A DNA stretch of 64,000 bases from Candidatus Binatia bacterium (GCA_022827045.1 JAJDTQ010000096.1:59682-123681), one strand, 5' to 3'. Positions 1 to 11,582 are shown, counted from the first letter of the stretch. Translations and numbers: made by a program. Notes: a model not told the origin generated them from the sequence alone.

Positions 1-204
1 ATCCAGAAGCCCCACTTCCAACCGGTCAATGACATCTTCAGCCAACTCGCGCACTGCGCCAAGTCCACGGACGTGGACACGGTGCTGGTTGACGGGATGG
101 TGCTCATGCGCGATCGCCGATGCAACTCGCTGGACGAGGACGAGATCCTGCGCGGCGCCCGCGCCGCGCGGGAGGACCTCATGGCCCGCGTGTCCGCCGC
201 GTAG
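1..204 (+). CDS. Amidohydrolase, C-terminal fragment (gene cut by window edge)
   Basis: The reading frame enters from the left edge and stops at 204, so only the last 67 residues are visible. The stretch CAKSTDVDTVLVDG matches the C-terminal part of the chlorohydrolase / S-adenosylhomocysteine deaminase branch of the amidohydrolase superfamily, where the chain leaves the TIM barrel and returns to the beta-sandwich domain. The metal-binding histidines lie outside the window, so the substrate cannot be inferred. A related full-length enzyme lies on the minus strand at 13338-14786. The gene runs toward the convergent infA, with 72 bases between the stops. Confidence 0.75.
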   Translation: MQKPHFQPVNDIFSQLAHCAKSTDVDTVLVDGMVLMRDRRCNSLDEDEILRGARAAREDLMARVSAA

Positions 205-276
205 CGCGGCCTCGATTGACTTCGTGCACGGAAGGCGGCGCCGGTTGCGCCGCTGGTGCGGAGGGGCGGGATCGAA

Positions 277-498
277 CTAGTTCCGATGCCGGTAGGTGAT
301 GCGTCCGCGGCTCAGATCGTAGGGGGACAACTCGAGGGTGACCCGGTCTCCCGGCAGGATCTTGATGTAGAATTTGCGCATCTTGCCCGCGGTATACGCG
401 AGCACGTTGTGCTTGTTGTCCAACTCGACTTTGAACATGGCGTTGGGAAGGCTCTCCATCACCGTGCCCGTAACCTCAATATTGTCCTGCTTGCTCAT
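277..498 (-). CDS. infA: Translation initiation factor IF-1
   Basis: The product is 73 residues, almost exactly the normal length of bacterial IF-1, and is a single S1/OB-fold domain throughout. Recognisable IF-1 segments are [16 protein letters not shown] near the start, the [13 protein letters not shown] loop, and the [15 protein letters not shown]-terminus. IF-1 binds the A site of the 30S subunit and works with IF-2 and IF-3 in initiation. A GGAGC ribosome-binding site lies 7-8 bases before the ATG. The gene stands alone, away from the ribosomal protein operons where infA often lies. About 245 bases upstream, up to the divergent DUF423 gene, hold no gene and presumably carry its promoter. 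Confidence 0.97.
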   Translation of the reverse strand: MSKQDNIEVTGTVMESLPNAMFKVELDNKHNVLAYTAGKMRKFYIKILPGDRVTLELSPYDLSRGRITYRHRN

Positions 499-744
499 AT
501 CGCTTGCTCCTTACACGGCCCCCCTTTCCCGGAAGCGTGCAAACGCTCCGTTTACTGACGCCATAGAGTACCTCACACGCCGTGAATTGTCCATCCCCGC
601 CGCCGTCCGGACGGGCACCAGGAGGGCGGATCAGGCCCGCGTCATCGAGCCGGGATCATTGCAATCGCTCCTTCCGTGTGAAAGACTACGCCAGACCTTC
701 GAACCCACTGTGTGGTGCGCGACCTCGTTCGCGACGGGACGTTC

Positions 745-1119
745 ATGAGCGCCGACCGTTTATTCCTCCTGCTGGGATCTCTGTCCGGCTTCACCGGGGT
801 GGTGCTGGGGGCGTTCGCCGCCCATGGCCTGCGCGACAGGTTGTCGGACGAAATGCTCAACGTCTTCGAGGTGGGAGTCCGATATCAGATCTATCACGCT
901 CTGGCGCTGCTCATGGTGGCGTTGGCGTTTTCCCGGTGGCCGCGGGGCGAGTTCTCGGTGGCCGGGTGGTTCTTCGTGTTCGGCACGGTGGTCTTTTCCG
1001 GCAGCCTCTACGCATTGAGCCTTTCGGGCGTCCGGTGGTTGGGCGCCATCACCCCCATCGGAGGCCTCGCGTTTCTGCTGGGCTGGCTCAGCATCGCCTG
1101 GGGCGCCTGGAGGGGATAG
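745..1119 (+). CDS. DUF423 family small membrane protein (YgdD-like)
   Basis: A 124-residue hydrophobic protein with four predicted membrane segments (roughly residues 5-25, 45-65, 72-92 and 97-120). It carries the DUF423 hallmark of a glycine-rich first helix followed by GAFAAHGLR, then a YQIYHALALL segment starting the second helix. Members sit in the inner membrane and their function is unknown. An ATG at 712 is in frame, but the extra residues are charged and unlike the family, so the ATG at 745 is preferred. The next gene starts 100 bases downstream on the same strand behind its own strong ribosome-binding site. Confidence 0.85.
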   Translation: MSADRLFLLLGSLSGFTGVVLGAFAAHGLRDRLSDEMLNVFEVGVRYQIYHALALLMVALAFSRWPRGEFSVAGWFFVFGTVVFSGSLYALSLSGVRWLGAITPIGGLAFLLGWLSIAWGAWRG

Positions 1120-1218
1120 CGCGACGCGGGACGCGAGAGCGGTTTTCGGACGTGTCCCCGGCGGACGTTAGCTGGAATAGCGAGGGCAGGACAGCGTCAG
1201 AATCGACAGGAGGGGGAG

Positions 1219-2346
1219 ATGGCCAAGAATGGATTCAGGATACTCGACAGCGACATGCACATCATGGAACCCCCGGACCTGTGGGAAACGTACCTCGAGC
1301 CCGAGTTCAAGTCCCTTGCGCCGCGCGGAGTAACCAGCGAGAACGTTCGCGACCTGCGCATGCGCCATCCGGACGGACGCTTGTGGGGACTGCCCGACGT
1401 GCATGCCGGCAACGTGACCCAAGGCCACAACTTCGAGAAGAACCAGGGCATCTACGGCGACCACGCCGAACGGGGCTGGGTGGCCGAGGTCCAGTTGGAA
1501 GCCATGGACATCGAGGGGATCGATGTCGCCGTCCTGTACCCCACGCGTGGACTCCAGGCGCTCAGCGAGCCGGATATGGATCCGCGCTTTGCCGCAGCGC
1601 TGGCGCGGGCGTACAACAACTGGCTCTACGACTTCTGCCGCGCCGATCCCGTAAGGTTGCTGGGCGCTGGCATGCTTTCCCCCCTCGACGTGGACGAAGC
1701 CGTGGCCGAGGCCAGGAGGTGCGCCCGGGAACTCGGCTTCCGGGGGATCTTCATGCGCTCGAACCCGATCAACGGCCGCAACTTCCACGACAAATACTAC
1801 GAGCCCCTGTGGAGCGAGCTCGAAGACCTTGGAATGCCTCTGGGCCTGCACGAGTCCTCGTCGTCGGGCGTGCGCCAGGTGGGAGATCAGTTCGAGCCCA
1901 ACTTCATGCTGCGGCGGGTGTTCGCCCAGCCCGTGGAGCAGATGCTGGCCCTGGGCAGCATCTGCGCGGGCGGTGTGCTGGCCCGCCACCCGGACCTGAG
2001 GGTGGCGTTTCTCGAGGCCAACTGCGGCTGGCTGCCGTGGCTGCTCTGGCGCATGGACGAGGGATACGAAAGGGAGGCCGACGTGTGGTCTCCGGATCTC
2101 GCCATGCCGCCGAGCGAGTATTTCAAGAAACAGTGCTTCGTCTCGGTGGAGCCGGACGAGGCCCCGGTGAAGTACGTCATCGACTACATGGGGAACGATC
2201 GCATCGTGTTCTCCACCGACTATCCCCACGGCGACTCGAAGTTCCCCAACGCGGTGGAGAGCTTTCTGGAGCTTTCCACCATCAGCGAGGAAGACAAGCA
2301 CAAGATCCTCTGGGACAACTGCGCCGCCTACTACGCGCTGGACTAG
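1219..2346 (+). CDS. Amidohydrolase family protein (PF04909, metal-dependent TIM-barrel hydrolase)
   Basis: A full-length (375 aa) member of the amidohydrolase-2 family, which includes ACMSD-type decarboxylases and hydratases. The N-terminus has the strand-1 motif DSDMHIMEP, a variant of the family DxHxxE/P metal site. A central LGLHESSSS holds the next His, and STDYPHGDSKFP near residue 335 contains the conserved Asp of the last barrel strand. These features are typical of PF04909 proteins abundant in uncultured bacteria that degrade small organic acids. The start is fixed by AGGAGGGGGAG just before the ATG. The substrate is unknown. An MFS carrier follows 48 bases downstream, so the pair may import and process one compound. 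A paralogue lies at 40608-41726. Confidence 0.85.
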   Translation: MAKNGFRILDSDMHIMEPPDLWETYLEPEFKSLAPRGVTSENVRDLRMRHPDGRLWGLPDVHAGNVTQGHNFEKNQGIYGDHAERGWVAEVQLEAMDIEGIDVAVLYPTRGLQALSEPDMDPRFAAALARAYNNWLYDFCRADPVRLLGAGMLSPLDVDEAVAEARRCARELGFRGIFMRSNPINGRNFHDKYYEPLWSELEDLGMPLGLHESSSSGVRQVGDQFEPNFMLRRVFAQPVEQMLALGSICAGGVLARHPDLRVAFLEANCGWLPWLLWRMDEGYEREADVWSPDLAMPPSEYFKKQCFVSVEPDEAPVKYVIDYMGNDRIVFSTDYPHGDSKFPNAVESFLELSTISEEDKHKILWDNCAAYYALD

Positions 2347-2394
2347 CGTCGTAGCGAACTACCGTGCGAAGAATCTACGACGCACGACGGCGGG

Positions 2395-3549
2395 ATGGTT
2401 GACGGGCGGCCGGTCCGCGGGACGCTCTTCGCGGGAGCGCTCCTGTGGAACATGTGCAACGGCATGCTGTTCGTGCTCACGCCGCTCTTCGGCGTGACCC
2501 TGGGCCTGTCCGTGCTCGACATCGGATCGCTGATCGGGCTTCCCTATCTCTTCACCATCGTCATGCGTTTCGTCGGCGGCGCCTTCGCGGACCGCTACGG
2601 CGAGCACCGCATGCTGCAGGCCTGCTACTCGCTCAATGTCCTGGCGGCCGTAGCCCTGTGGACGGCAAGCGGCTTTTTCTCGCTGATGTTGTCCAGCGCG
2701 TTGGCGAACCTGTCCCGCAGCATCTTCTGGGTCCCGGCCCAGTCCATGGCCAGTCAGCTTTCCAGCCGCAATCCCGGCAAGATGCTGGGCCAGTTGTCCG
2801 CAGCCAACTACACCGGCTCGTTGCTGGGGCTGTCCCTTGGCGGGATACTGGCCGGTTGGTTGGGCTACGCCGCCACCTTCGTCCTGGTGGCCGCGGCCTG
2901 CGTCGTCGGCATGCTGCTGGGGTTCGTCCTCCCGCCGATCCGCTCCAAGCCCGCGGGCCGGACGGTCTGGCAGGTTACCGTGGGAATGAGCCGGCGTCTG
3001 GTCGAGCGCCGCACATGGCTGCTGCTCTCCACCTCCTGCGCGGCCGCGGTGCCGTTCGGCATCACCCAGTCCATCTATCCGGTCTACATGAGCGGTCTCG
3101 GCTTTCCCGAAGGCTGGATCAGCGTGTTGATCGCGGTCCGTTCCGTCGGCCCGGTGGTGATAGGTCTGGCCCTTGGATCCGAGATCACCATCGAGAGGGA
3201 GAAGGCGTTCTACGCCATCAGCATGGGAGGGCTGGGCTTGTGCATCCTCGCCAGCGCGTGGACCGGAGGATGGCTGCTGTTGGGTCTTTGGATCACCGGT
3301 CTGGGCCTTGCCGGCGCAGTGGCCGACTTGCTCAACCAGGTACAGGCGGTCGACCTGAGCCGGGCCAGCGACCGGTCCGCAGTCATGGCCGCTACCGGAC
3401 TCGGCTGGAACATGGCGCCGATGGTCCTGCCGCTGGCTCTCGGCTGGGCCGCCAATGCATGGGGGTTCGGGCTCATGTTCCTCGCCGCCGGGTGTTTTTT
3501 CCTGATCGTGGCCGTGGGCACGCCCGTGGTCTATCGGGTTTTACGTTAG
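2395..3549 (+). CDS. MFS transporter
   Basis: A 384-residue, very hydrophobic protein with about 12 predicted membrane helices. The loop between helices 2 and 3 has the form GGAFADRYGEHRM, matching the major facilitator motif A (GxxxDRxGRR-like). A second charged loop follows helix 6 around residues 185-205 (IRSKPAGRTVW). It should sit in the inner membrane and move a small solute by proton coupling; the substrate cannot be read from sequence. Its position directly behind an amidohydrolase suggests that enzyme's substrate. The ribosome-binding site is weak (GGCGGG). A second, unrelated-looking MFS gene lies at 20151-21344. Confidence 0.85.
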   Translation: MVDGRPVRGTLFAGALLWNMCNGMLFVLTPLFGVTLGLSVLDIGSLIGLPYLFTIVMRFVGGAFADRYGEHRMLQACYSLNVLAAVALWTASGFFSLMLSSALANLSRSIFWVPAQSMASQLSSRNPGKMLGQLSAANYTGSLLGLSLGGILAGWLGYAATFVLVAAACVVGMLLGFVLPPIRSKPAGRTVWQVTVGMSRRLVERRTWLLLSTSCAAAVPFGITQSIYPVYMSGLGFPEGWISVLIAVRSVGPVVIGLALGSEITIEREKAFYAISMGGLGLCILASAWTGGWLLLGLWITGLGLAGAVADLLNQVQAVDLSRASDRSAVMAATGLGWNMAPMVLPLALGWAANAWGFGLMFLAAGCFFLIVAVGTPVVYRVLR

Positions 3550-3616
3550 TGAAGACTACTCGGACGGATTGGATATGGACTGTTGACGATTCGAGAACAA
3601 TCCACAAAAAATCGGG

Positions 3617-3645
3617 TTGACAGGGGCATGCGAGGCCAATATAAG
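3617..3645 (+). promoter_or_regulatory. Sigma70-type promoter for the RRM protein gene
   Basis: A perfect -35 box TTGACA at 3617-3622 and a near-perfect -10 box TATAAG at 3640-3645 are separated by exactly 17 bases. Transcription would start near 3652, leaving an untranslated leader of about 130 bases before the ATG at 3786. A long leader in front of a small RNA-binding protein recalls cold-shock-type genes, where the leader controls translation; that parallel is inference. Confidence 0.75.
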
Positions 3646-3785
3646 AGAGGCGGACGAGTGCGATGTCCTGAACCTGCCTTGTCAGAGACAGCGTAAGAAC
3701 CCAGCCGACCGGAGTGTCGTGATCATCCCACGTTTGCTCTGCTCGTGTGCCTGTCTCGAGGCTGCAACCGAGGATGGAGGAGAGC

Positions 3786-4088
3786 ATGAACGAGAAGCTG
3801 TACGTGGGCGGTCTGCCGTATTCGACAACCGAGGATCAGCTCCAGGAAGTGTTCGCGGCGCATGGAACCGTCGTTTCCGCTCGTGTCATCACGGACAAGT
3901 TCACCGGCCGCTCCCGGGGCTTCGGCTTCGTGGAGATGGCGTCCGGAGAAGAGGCACAAGCGGCCATCGATGCCTTGCACGATTCGGAGTTGGGAGGACG
4001 CAAGCTGACCGTGAGCGAGGCGCGCCCCCAGGAGCGGCGGGGCGGATTCGGGGGCGGTGGCGGCGGCGGCGGCAGGAATCGCTGGTAG
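3786..4088 (+). CDS. RRM-type RNA-binding protein with glycine-rich tail
   Basis: A 100-residue protein made of one RNA recognition motif (residues 2-80) and a short arginine/glycine tail (about 81-100) ending GGGGGRNRW. RNP2 is visible as KLYVGGLP and RNP1 as RGFGFVEM, both with the aromatic residues that stack on RNA bases. Such small RRM-Gly proteins occur in cyanobacteria and many other bacteria, where they are single-stranded RNA binders often linked to cold or stress. The ATG at 3786 follows GGAGGAGAGC; an upstream in-frame start at 3747 would add 13 residues not seen in the family. It is convergent with rpiA, whose stop is 13 bases away. Confidence 0.92.
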   Translation: MNEKLYVGGLPYSTTEDQLQEVFAAHGTVVSARVITDKFTGRSRGFGFVEMASGEEAQAAIDALHDSELGGRKLTVSEARPQERRGGFGGGGGGGGRNRW

Positions 4089-4101
4089 CCGGGTTCCTCG
4101 A

Positions 4102-4809
4102 CTATAGGCGGCCGGGCTCGGCCCTTTCTTCCACCCTCCCGTCGGACTTGCCGATAATGATCCGGCTGGCGAGTCCGGCGAAGATGCCGCACTCCACGAC
4201 GCCGCAGGTGGCGACGATCCGCCGTTCCAGCGCGGGCGGGTCCTCGATGGCGCCGAAGGAGCAGTCGAGGATATAGTTTCCGTTGTCGGTCAGGAAGGGG
4301 CCGTTGTCCGACGAGCGGAAGCGCGCCTCGCACCCCAAGCCTTGCAGGCGCTCGAGCGTCAGTTGCCAGCCGAACGGGACTACCTCCACCGGAAGAGGAA
4401 ACGCCCCCAGGCGTTGCTTGAGCTTGCCTTCGTCGACGATGATGAGCTCGGTGTCGCTGGCCGAGGCGACGAATTTCTCGCGCAGAAGTGCTCCTCCGCC
4501 TCCCTTGATGAGATTGAAGGCCGGGTCCACCTCGTCGGCGCCGTCGATGGTGAGGTCGACGTGCAGCACCTCGGCGAAGCTGGTCAAAGGAATGCTCATT
4601 TCCCGGGCCAGGGTCGCGGAGCGCTCGGAGGTCGCGATGCAGCGGACGCGGAGCCCTTCCTCCCTGATCCTTTCCGCCAGCCGGACGATGGCGAAATAGG
4701 CGGTCGAACCCGTGCCGAGCCCGACGATCATGTCATGGGCGGCATATTCCGCGGCACGCTCTCCGGCGGCCTTCTTGGGATTCGCGGGTACTTTCGTCGA
4801 TTCGCTCAC
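4102..4809 (-). CDS. rpiA: Ribose-5-phosphate isomerase A
   Basis: A 235-residue protein that interconverts ribose 5-phosphate and ribulose 5-phosphate in the non-oxidative pentose phosphate pathway. Conserved RpiA blocks are all present: GLGTGSTA (phosphate loop, near residue 31), TIDGADEVD with the two substrate-binding aspartates (near 89), and KGGGGALLREK carrying the Lys and the catalytic-base region (near 103). The length is normal for bacterial RpiA (about 220-235). The start codon is GTG at 4809. The gene is divergent from the M48 protease gene, with 133 bases between them for two promoters. Confidence 0.96.
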   Translation of the reverse strand: MSESTKVPANPKKAAGERAAEYAAHDMIVGLGTGSTAYFAIVRLAERIREEGLRVRCIATSERSATLAREMSIPLTSFAEVLHVDLTIDGADEVDPAFNLIKGGGGALLREKFVASASDTELIIVDEGKLKQRLGAFPLPVEVVPFGWQLTLERLQGLGCEARFRSSDNGPFLTDNGNYILDCSFGAIEDPPALERRIVATCGVVECGIFAGLASRIIIGKSDGRVEERAEPGRL

Positions 4810-4942
4810 AACGCACGGCCTCGACGCCGATTGTAGCGCACACCATTCCCTTTGAGAATCCGTTGCGCGGCTCGGTTGTCGACCCGACGGCGCGTCGGCG
4901 GAGCGCTTGAAAGGGCATGTTGCGGCGGGTTAACCTTAGCCC

Positions 4943-5755
4943 ATGCTCACCGCTCGGGCCGTGGGATCCTGGGTGTGTGCTCTCCTGGCAATCGCGGCCG
5001 TGGCGTGCGCGCCGCTGAGCGTGGACCAGGAGCGCAGACTCGGCGCCGATTTTTCCCGTGACTTCATGCGCCGGGCCGACCTCGTCCGGAACCCGGCCGT
5101 GACCCGCTACGTGTCGGCCATCGGCGAGAGGCTGCTACGGCACGCCGGGCCTCAACCCTTCACCTATCGCTTCCACGTGGTCGCCAGGAACGAGGTGAAT
5201 GCCTTCGCCGCGCCGGCCGGCCACATCTACCTCTATACAGGCACCGTGCTGCGGGCACGCAACGTCAGCGAGCTGGCGGGAGTCATCGCCCACGAGATCG
5301 GACACGTCGCCAAGCGCCACGTCGCCAGCAATTTCAATCGCGCCCTTGCCACCAACATCCTGCACCAGTTCGGGGTGGTGGCGGCCGAGTTGGCCGCCGG
5401 ACCCGAAGCCGGCAGGGCGGCGCACACGGTCGGCGGGCTGGCCGCCATGGGGTACCTCAACACCTTCAGCCGCGAAGCCGAGCACGAGGCGGATACGTTC
5501 GCCGTACGGCTCATGGTCAGATCGGGCTATGATCCCCGCGGATTGGCGGCCTTCTTCGAGACCCTCAGGAAGGAGGGAGGAAGCTCGACGCCGAGGTTTC
5601 TCTCCAGCCATCCGACGACCTCGGATCGCATCGCCAACACCCGGAAGATGATCGAGGGTTTGCCCGGGGGAACGCCCCTGCAAACGGAGGATGGCGGCAG
5701 GCTGCAGGAAATCCAGCGCATCCTTCGTGAAACCGCGGACAGGAGACGAGGATGA
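4943..5755 (+). CDS. M48-family zinc metalloprotease, probable lipoprotein
   Basis: A 270-residue protein with the zinc-protease motif HEIGHVAKRH around residue 117 and the downstream EAEHEAD segment (near 179) that supplies the third zinc ligand in M48 (BepA/LoiP/Oma1-like) peptidases. The N-terminus is a hydrophobic signal ending in AVAC at about residue 22, which fits a lipoprotein signal with Cys as the lipidated residue, so it probably acts in the periplasm on an outer or inner membrane leaflet. Family members degrade misassembled envelope proteins. There are no TPR repeats, unlike BepA. The next gene starts 31 bases downstream and may share the transcript. Confidence 0.9.
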   Translation: MLTARAVGSWVCALLAIAAVACAPLSVDQERRLGADFSRDFMRRADLVRNPAVTRYVSAIGERLLRHAGPQPFTYRFHVVARNEVNAFAAPAGHIYLYTGTVLRARNVSELAGVIAHEIGHVAKRHVASNFNRALATNILHQFGVVAAELAAGPEAGRAAHTVGGLAAMGYLNTFSREAEHEADTFAVRLMVRSGYDPRGLAAFFETLRKEGGSSTPRFLSSHPTTSDRIANTRKMIEGLPGGTPLQTEDGGRLQEIQRILRETADRRRG

Positions 5756-5786
5756 ATCCCCGCCCGCCGCACGACAAGGAGACAGC

Positions 5787-6668
5787 GTGAAACGACTGGG
5801 ATTCATCGGCACCGGCGGCATGGGCAGCGGCATGGCCGCGAACCTGCTCAAGGCAGGCTTCCCCCTGGTGGTCAACGACCTGCGCAGGGAGGTCGCGCGT
5901 CCGCTGGAGGAACAGGGGGCCGTCTTCAGGGACAGCCCGAGGGAAGTGGCTGACGCGTGCGACGTCGTGCTGTCCATGCTTCCGCATGGCCCGGCCGTGC
6001 GCGACGTGGCCGTCGGCGAGGGCGGCCTTGGCGAAGCCGAGGGCGGCGCGCGCGCCTGGGTGGACTTCAGCAGCATCGACAAGAAGACCGTGGTGGAGGT
6101 GAACGCGGCCCTGGAGCCGCGTGGATGGGCGCTCCTGGATGCATCGGTGAGCGGTGTGGAGGAACAGGCGGCGGCCGCGGCGCTTTCCATCTGGGCCTCC
6201 GGCTCCCGGACGCTTTATGACGAGAACCTGCCGGTGTTCGAGGCCATGGGCAAGAAGATCGTCTATATGGGAGAGCTGGGGAACGCCAAACTCGTAAAGA
6301 CCGCCAACGCCATGTTGAGCGGCATCATGCACATGGGCATGGTGGAGGTATTCAACTGGCTCAAGGCGGGCGGCCTCAACGAGGACGACTTCCAGAACTT
6401 CATCCGCAGCTCGCAAAACTACTCGGACGCCCTGGAACGCGTCACCCGCATCATCGTGAGCGGAGACTTCAAACCCCGGAAGTCGTGGATGCCCAAGGAT
6501 GTCGGTTTCGGGCTCGACGTGGCCCGGGACATGGAGATCCCGGTGCCTTTCAGCTCCCTGGTCTACCAGATGTTCGCCATCGCGCAGGCCAACGGCGTGG
6601 ACGGCTACGAAGCCACGGGCATCGCCTGCGAGGTCTTCTCGATCCTGTCCGGCCGAAAGGGAGACTAG
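5787..6668 (+). CDS. NAD(P)-dependent oxidoreductase of the 3-hydroxyisobutyrate dehydrogenase family
   Basis: A 293-residue beta-hydroxyacid dehydrogenase. The N-terminal Rossmann fold shows GFIGTGGMGSGMAANL, the family dinucleotide-binding signature. The substrate loop reads DASVSGVEEQAA where most relatives have a DAPVSGG-type sequence, so substrate specificity may differ. The catalytic Lys and the following Asn are in AKLVKTANAML (near residue 167). Family substrates include 3-hydroxyisobutyrate, tartronate semialdehyde and glyoxylate; this one is unassigned. A GTG start at 5787 is chosen because AAGGAG precedes it and the Rossmann strand starts at once. An upstream in-frame start at 5691 would overlap the M48 gene. 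Confidence 0.85.
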   Translation: MKRLGFIGTGGMGSGMAANLLKAGFPLVVNDLRREVARPLEEQGAVFRDSPREVADACDVVLSMLPHGPAVRDVAVGEGGLGEAEGGARAWVDFSSIDKKTVVEVNAALEPRGWALLDASVSGVEEQAAAAALSIWASGSRTLYDENLPVFEAMGKKIVYMGELGNAKLVKTANAMLSGIMHMGMVEVFNWLKAGGLNEDDFQNFIRSSQNYSDALERVTRIIVSGDFKPRKSWMPKDVGFGLDVARDMEIPVPFSSLVYQMFAIAQANGVDGYEATGIACEVFSILSGRKGD

Positions 6669-6693
6669 TGGCGTCGAGCGCCGCGAGACACTC

Positions 6694-9277
<2,584 letters not shown>

Positions 9278-9306
9278 GGGAATAGACAGGACGCGCGCGA
9301 ACAACC

Positions 9307-11574
9307 ATGGACGTCGTCGGCACACGCCGCAACCGCATCGAGGGAGTCGAGAAGGTCACCGGCGAAGCGAAGTTCTCGGGGGATCTGGACATTCCGGGTG
9401 TGCTGGATGCCCGAGTCCTGCGCAGCACCTATCCCCACGCGCGCGTCCATTCCGTAGACGCAAGCGCGGCGCTGAAAGTCCCGGGGGTCGTGGCCGTGCT
9501 CACCCGACATGACCTCCGGGACATGGACCCCTACTACGGCCACTGCCTGCGGGACCGCCCCATTCTGGCCATGGAAAGGACGCGTTACGTGGGCGAGCCC
9601 GTGGCCGCGGTGGCCGCCCGGGACAAGCTCGCGGCCGAGGAGGCCGTGTCCCTCATCCGCGTCGAATACGAGGAGCTTCCCTACGTCACCTCCTTCGACG
9701 AGGCGCTGGCCGACGGCGCGCCGGTGCTCCACGAGAGCGCGGCCGGCTCCGGAGACTTCCACGACGTCAACCTTTCGGATGACCGCGAGCACCCGAATAT
9801 CTGTCACCACGAACGCATCGAGCTGGGCAATGTGGAACGGGGGTTCGCGAAGTCGGACGAGATCTTCGAGGACGTTTTCCACTTCCCCATGGTGTGCCAC
9901 TACTCCATGGAGCCCCACACCACCACCGCGCGCTTTCAGGGCGGGCAGGTAACCCTGTGGTCCGCCTCCGCCCATCCCTTTCTCATCCGCTCGGAACTGG
10001 CGCGGCTGTTCGGGCTGTCGATGACCGACGTCCAGGTAGTGGTGCCGTACGTGGGCGGCGCCTTTGGCGGCAAGTCCTATCTCAAGATCGAGCCGCTGGT
10101 GGTGGCGCTTGCGCGCAAGACCCAGGGGCTGCCGGTGCGCCTGGAACACTCCGTTACCGAATCCATGCTGACCGCCCGGCGCCACTCGGCCCGCTGCTGG
10201 ATCAGGACCGGGGTCAAACGCGACGGCACCATCCTGGCGCGGGACGTCAGGCTCCACCTCGACACCGGCGCCTACGCCGACAACGGGCCGCGGGTAGTGG
10301 CCCGGGCGGTGCTGCGGGTTCACGGCGCCTATCGCTGCGCCAACTTCCGTTCCGACAGCTACGGAATCTACACCAACTCGGTGCCGGCGGGGTCCATGCG
10401 CTCCATCGGCGGGCCCCAGTCGGTGTGGCCGGTGGAAGCTCAGATGGACCGTATCGCCGACGCTCTGGGGCTGGATCCCCTGCAATACCGCTTGAAGCAT
10501 CTGCTGGGCCGCGACGAGCAGGTCCGGCCCAATTCCCGCGGCGTCGACGGCGACCTGCGCCAGGGGCTCGCCAAGGTAGCGGAGATGATCCAGGACACGG
10601 GCCCGCCCACGGCCGGAGCGGGCACGGGGCTCGCCGTGGGTATCACCGACAGCGAGGCCAACCCGGTCTCCACGGCCATCGTGCGGCTGTTGAGCGACGG
10701 CAACGTGGTGGTCATGGCCGGCAGCACCGAGGTGGGGCAGGGGGCGCGCACGGTGCTGAGCCAGATCGCGGCCGAGGAGCTGTGCGTGCCGTTCGAGCGG
10801 GTCATGCTGCGCGGGACCGATACCCATACGACCCCGTTCGACCGCTCCACCGGCGCCAGCCGCTCGACCACCGTGATGGGGACCGCGGTCAAGTTCGCGG
10901 CCGCCGACGTGGGTCGGCAGGTCCGGGCCATCGCCGCCGAACAGTTCGGCGTGGACCCGGAACGCGTCACCCTCAGGGCCGGAGCAGCCTGGTGCGGAGA
11001 GGCCCGGCGGGAGTACGCCGAGGTGGTGGCGGGCTACTTCGGCATGCCCGGGGGCGAGCTCATCGGCCGCGGCTACGTCCGCGCCGGCGGCGGCATCTCG
11101 CCGATCCTGCCGATCTTTTGGGAAGTGGGCATCGGCGGCGCCGTAGTGGCCGTCGACGCCGACACCGGCCAAGTAACGGTACAGCGCTACTTGAGCGTGG
11201 CGGACGTGGGCAAGGCCATCAATCCACGCCAGGCTGAAGGACAGGACGAGGGCGCCGCGGTCATGGCCATGGGCCACACCCTGTTCGAGTCGCTGATCTA
11301 CGCAGGCGGGCAGCCTCTCAATCCCAATCTGGTGGACTACCGGGTGCCGGGTTTCCGGGACATCCCGCGCACTTTCGAATCGTGCCTGCTGGAGAACGGC
11401 GACGGCCCCGGACCCTACGGAGCCAAGGGCATGGGAGAGGGCGGCATCATTCCGGTGGCGCCGGCGGTCTGCAACGCCGTGGCCCAGGCCGCCGGGGTAC
11501 GCATCCGCGAACTCCCGTTGACCCCGGAAAGGGTGTGGCGGGCGTTGAGAACCGTGGATTCCGGGGAGTCGTAG
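9307..11574 (+). CDS. Xanthine dehydrogenase-family molybdopterin-binding subunit (orphan large subunit)
   Basis: A 755-residue molybdenum hydroxylase catalytic subunit, full length for the family (about 750-780). The small aldehyde oxidase a/b hammerhead domain covers about residues 15-125 and the molybdopterin-binding domain the rest. Landmarks are GGAFGGKSYL (near 257), AGSMRSIGGPQ at the cofactor site and GAKGMGEGGI near the C-terminus, where the Glu is the catalytic base in xanthine dehydrogenase. Known family enzymes need a [2Fe-2S] subunit and an FAD subunit. Neither is encoded nearby, so partners must lie elsewhere. The enzyme would hydroxylate an aldehyde, N-heterocycle or aryl-CoA; the substrate is undetermined. 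Confidence 0.87.
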   Translation: MDVVGTRRNRIEGVEKVTGEAKFSGDLDIPGVLDARVLRSTYPHARVHSVDASAALKVPGVVAVLTRHDLRDMDPYYGHCLRDRPILAMERTRYVGEPVAAVAARDKLAAEEAVSLIRVEYEELPYVTSFDEALADGAPVLHESAAGSGDFHDVNLSDDREHPNICHHERIELGNVERGFAKSDEIFEDVFHFPMVCHYSMEPHTTTARFQGGQVTLWSASAHPFLIRSELARLFGLSMTDVQVVVPYVGGAFGGKSYLKIEPLVVALARKTQGLPVRLEHSVTESMLTARRHSARCWIRTGVKRDGTILARDVRLHLDTGAYADNGPRVVARAVLRVHGAYRCANFRSDSYGIYTNSVPAGSMRSIGGPQSVWPVEAQMDRIADALGLDPLQYRLKHLLGRDEQVRPNSRGVDGDLRQGLAKVAEMIQDTGPPTAGAGTGLAVGITDSEANPVSTAIVRLLSDGNVVVMAGSTEVGQGARTVLSQIAAEELCVPFERVMLRGTDTHTTPFDRSTGASRSTTVMGTAVKFAAADVGRQVRAIAAEQFGVDPERVTLRAGAAWCGEARREYAEVVAGYFGMPGGELIGRGYVRAGGGISPILPIFWEVGIGGAVVAVDADTGQVTVQRYLSVADVGKAINPRQAEGQDEGAAVMAMGHTLFESLIYAGGQPLNPNLVDYRVPGFRDIPRTFESCLLENGDGPGPYGAKGMGEGGIIPVAPAVCNAVAQAAGVRIRELPLTPERVWRALRTVDSGES

Positions 11575-11582
11575 GGGCGGCG

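Noticed and set aside
582..2354. A 590-codon plus-strand frame overlapping the DUF423 and amidohydrolase genes
   Set aside because: It is Arg/Gly/Pro-rich and runs in another register over two genes with clear family motifs and ribosome-binding sites; a shadow frame of GC-rich DNA.
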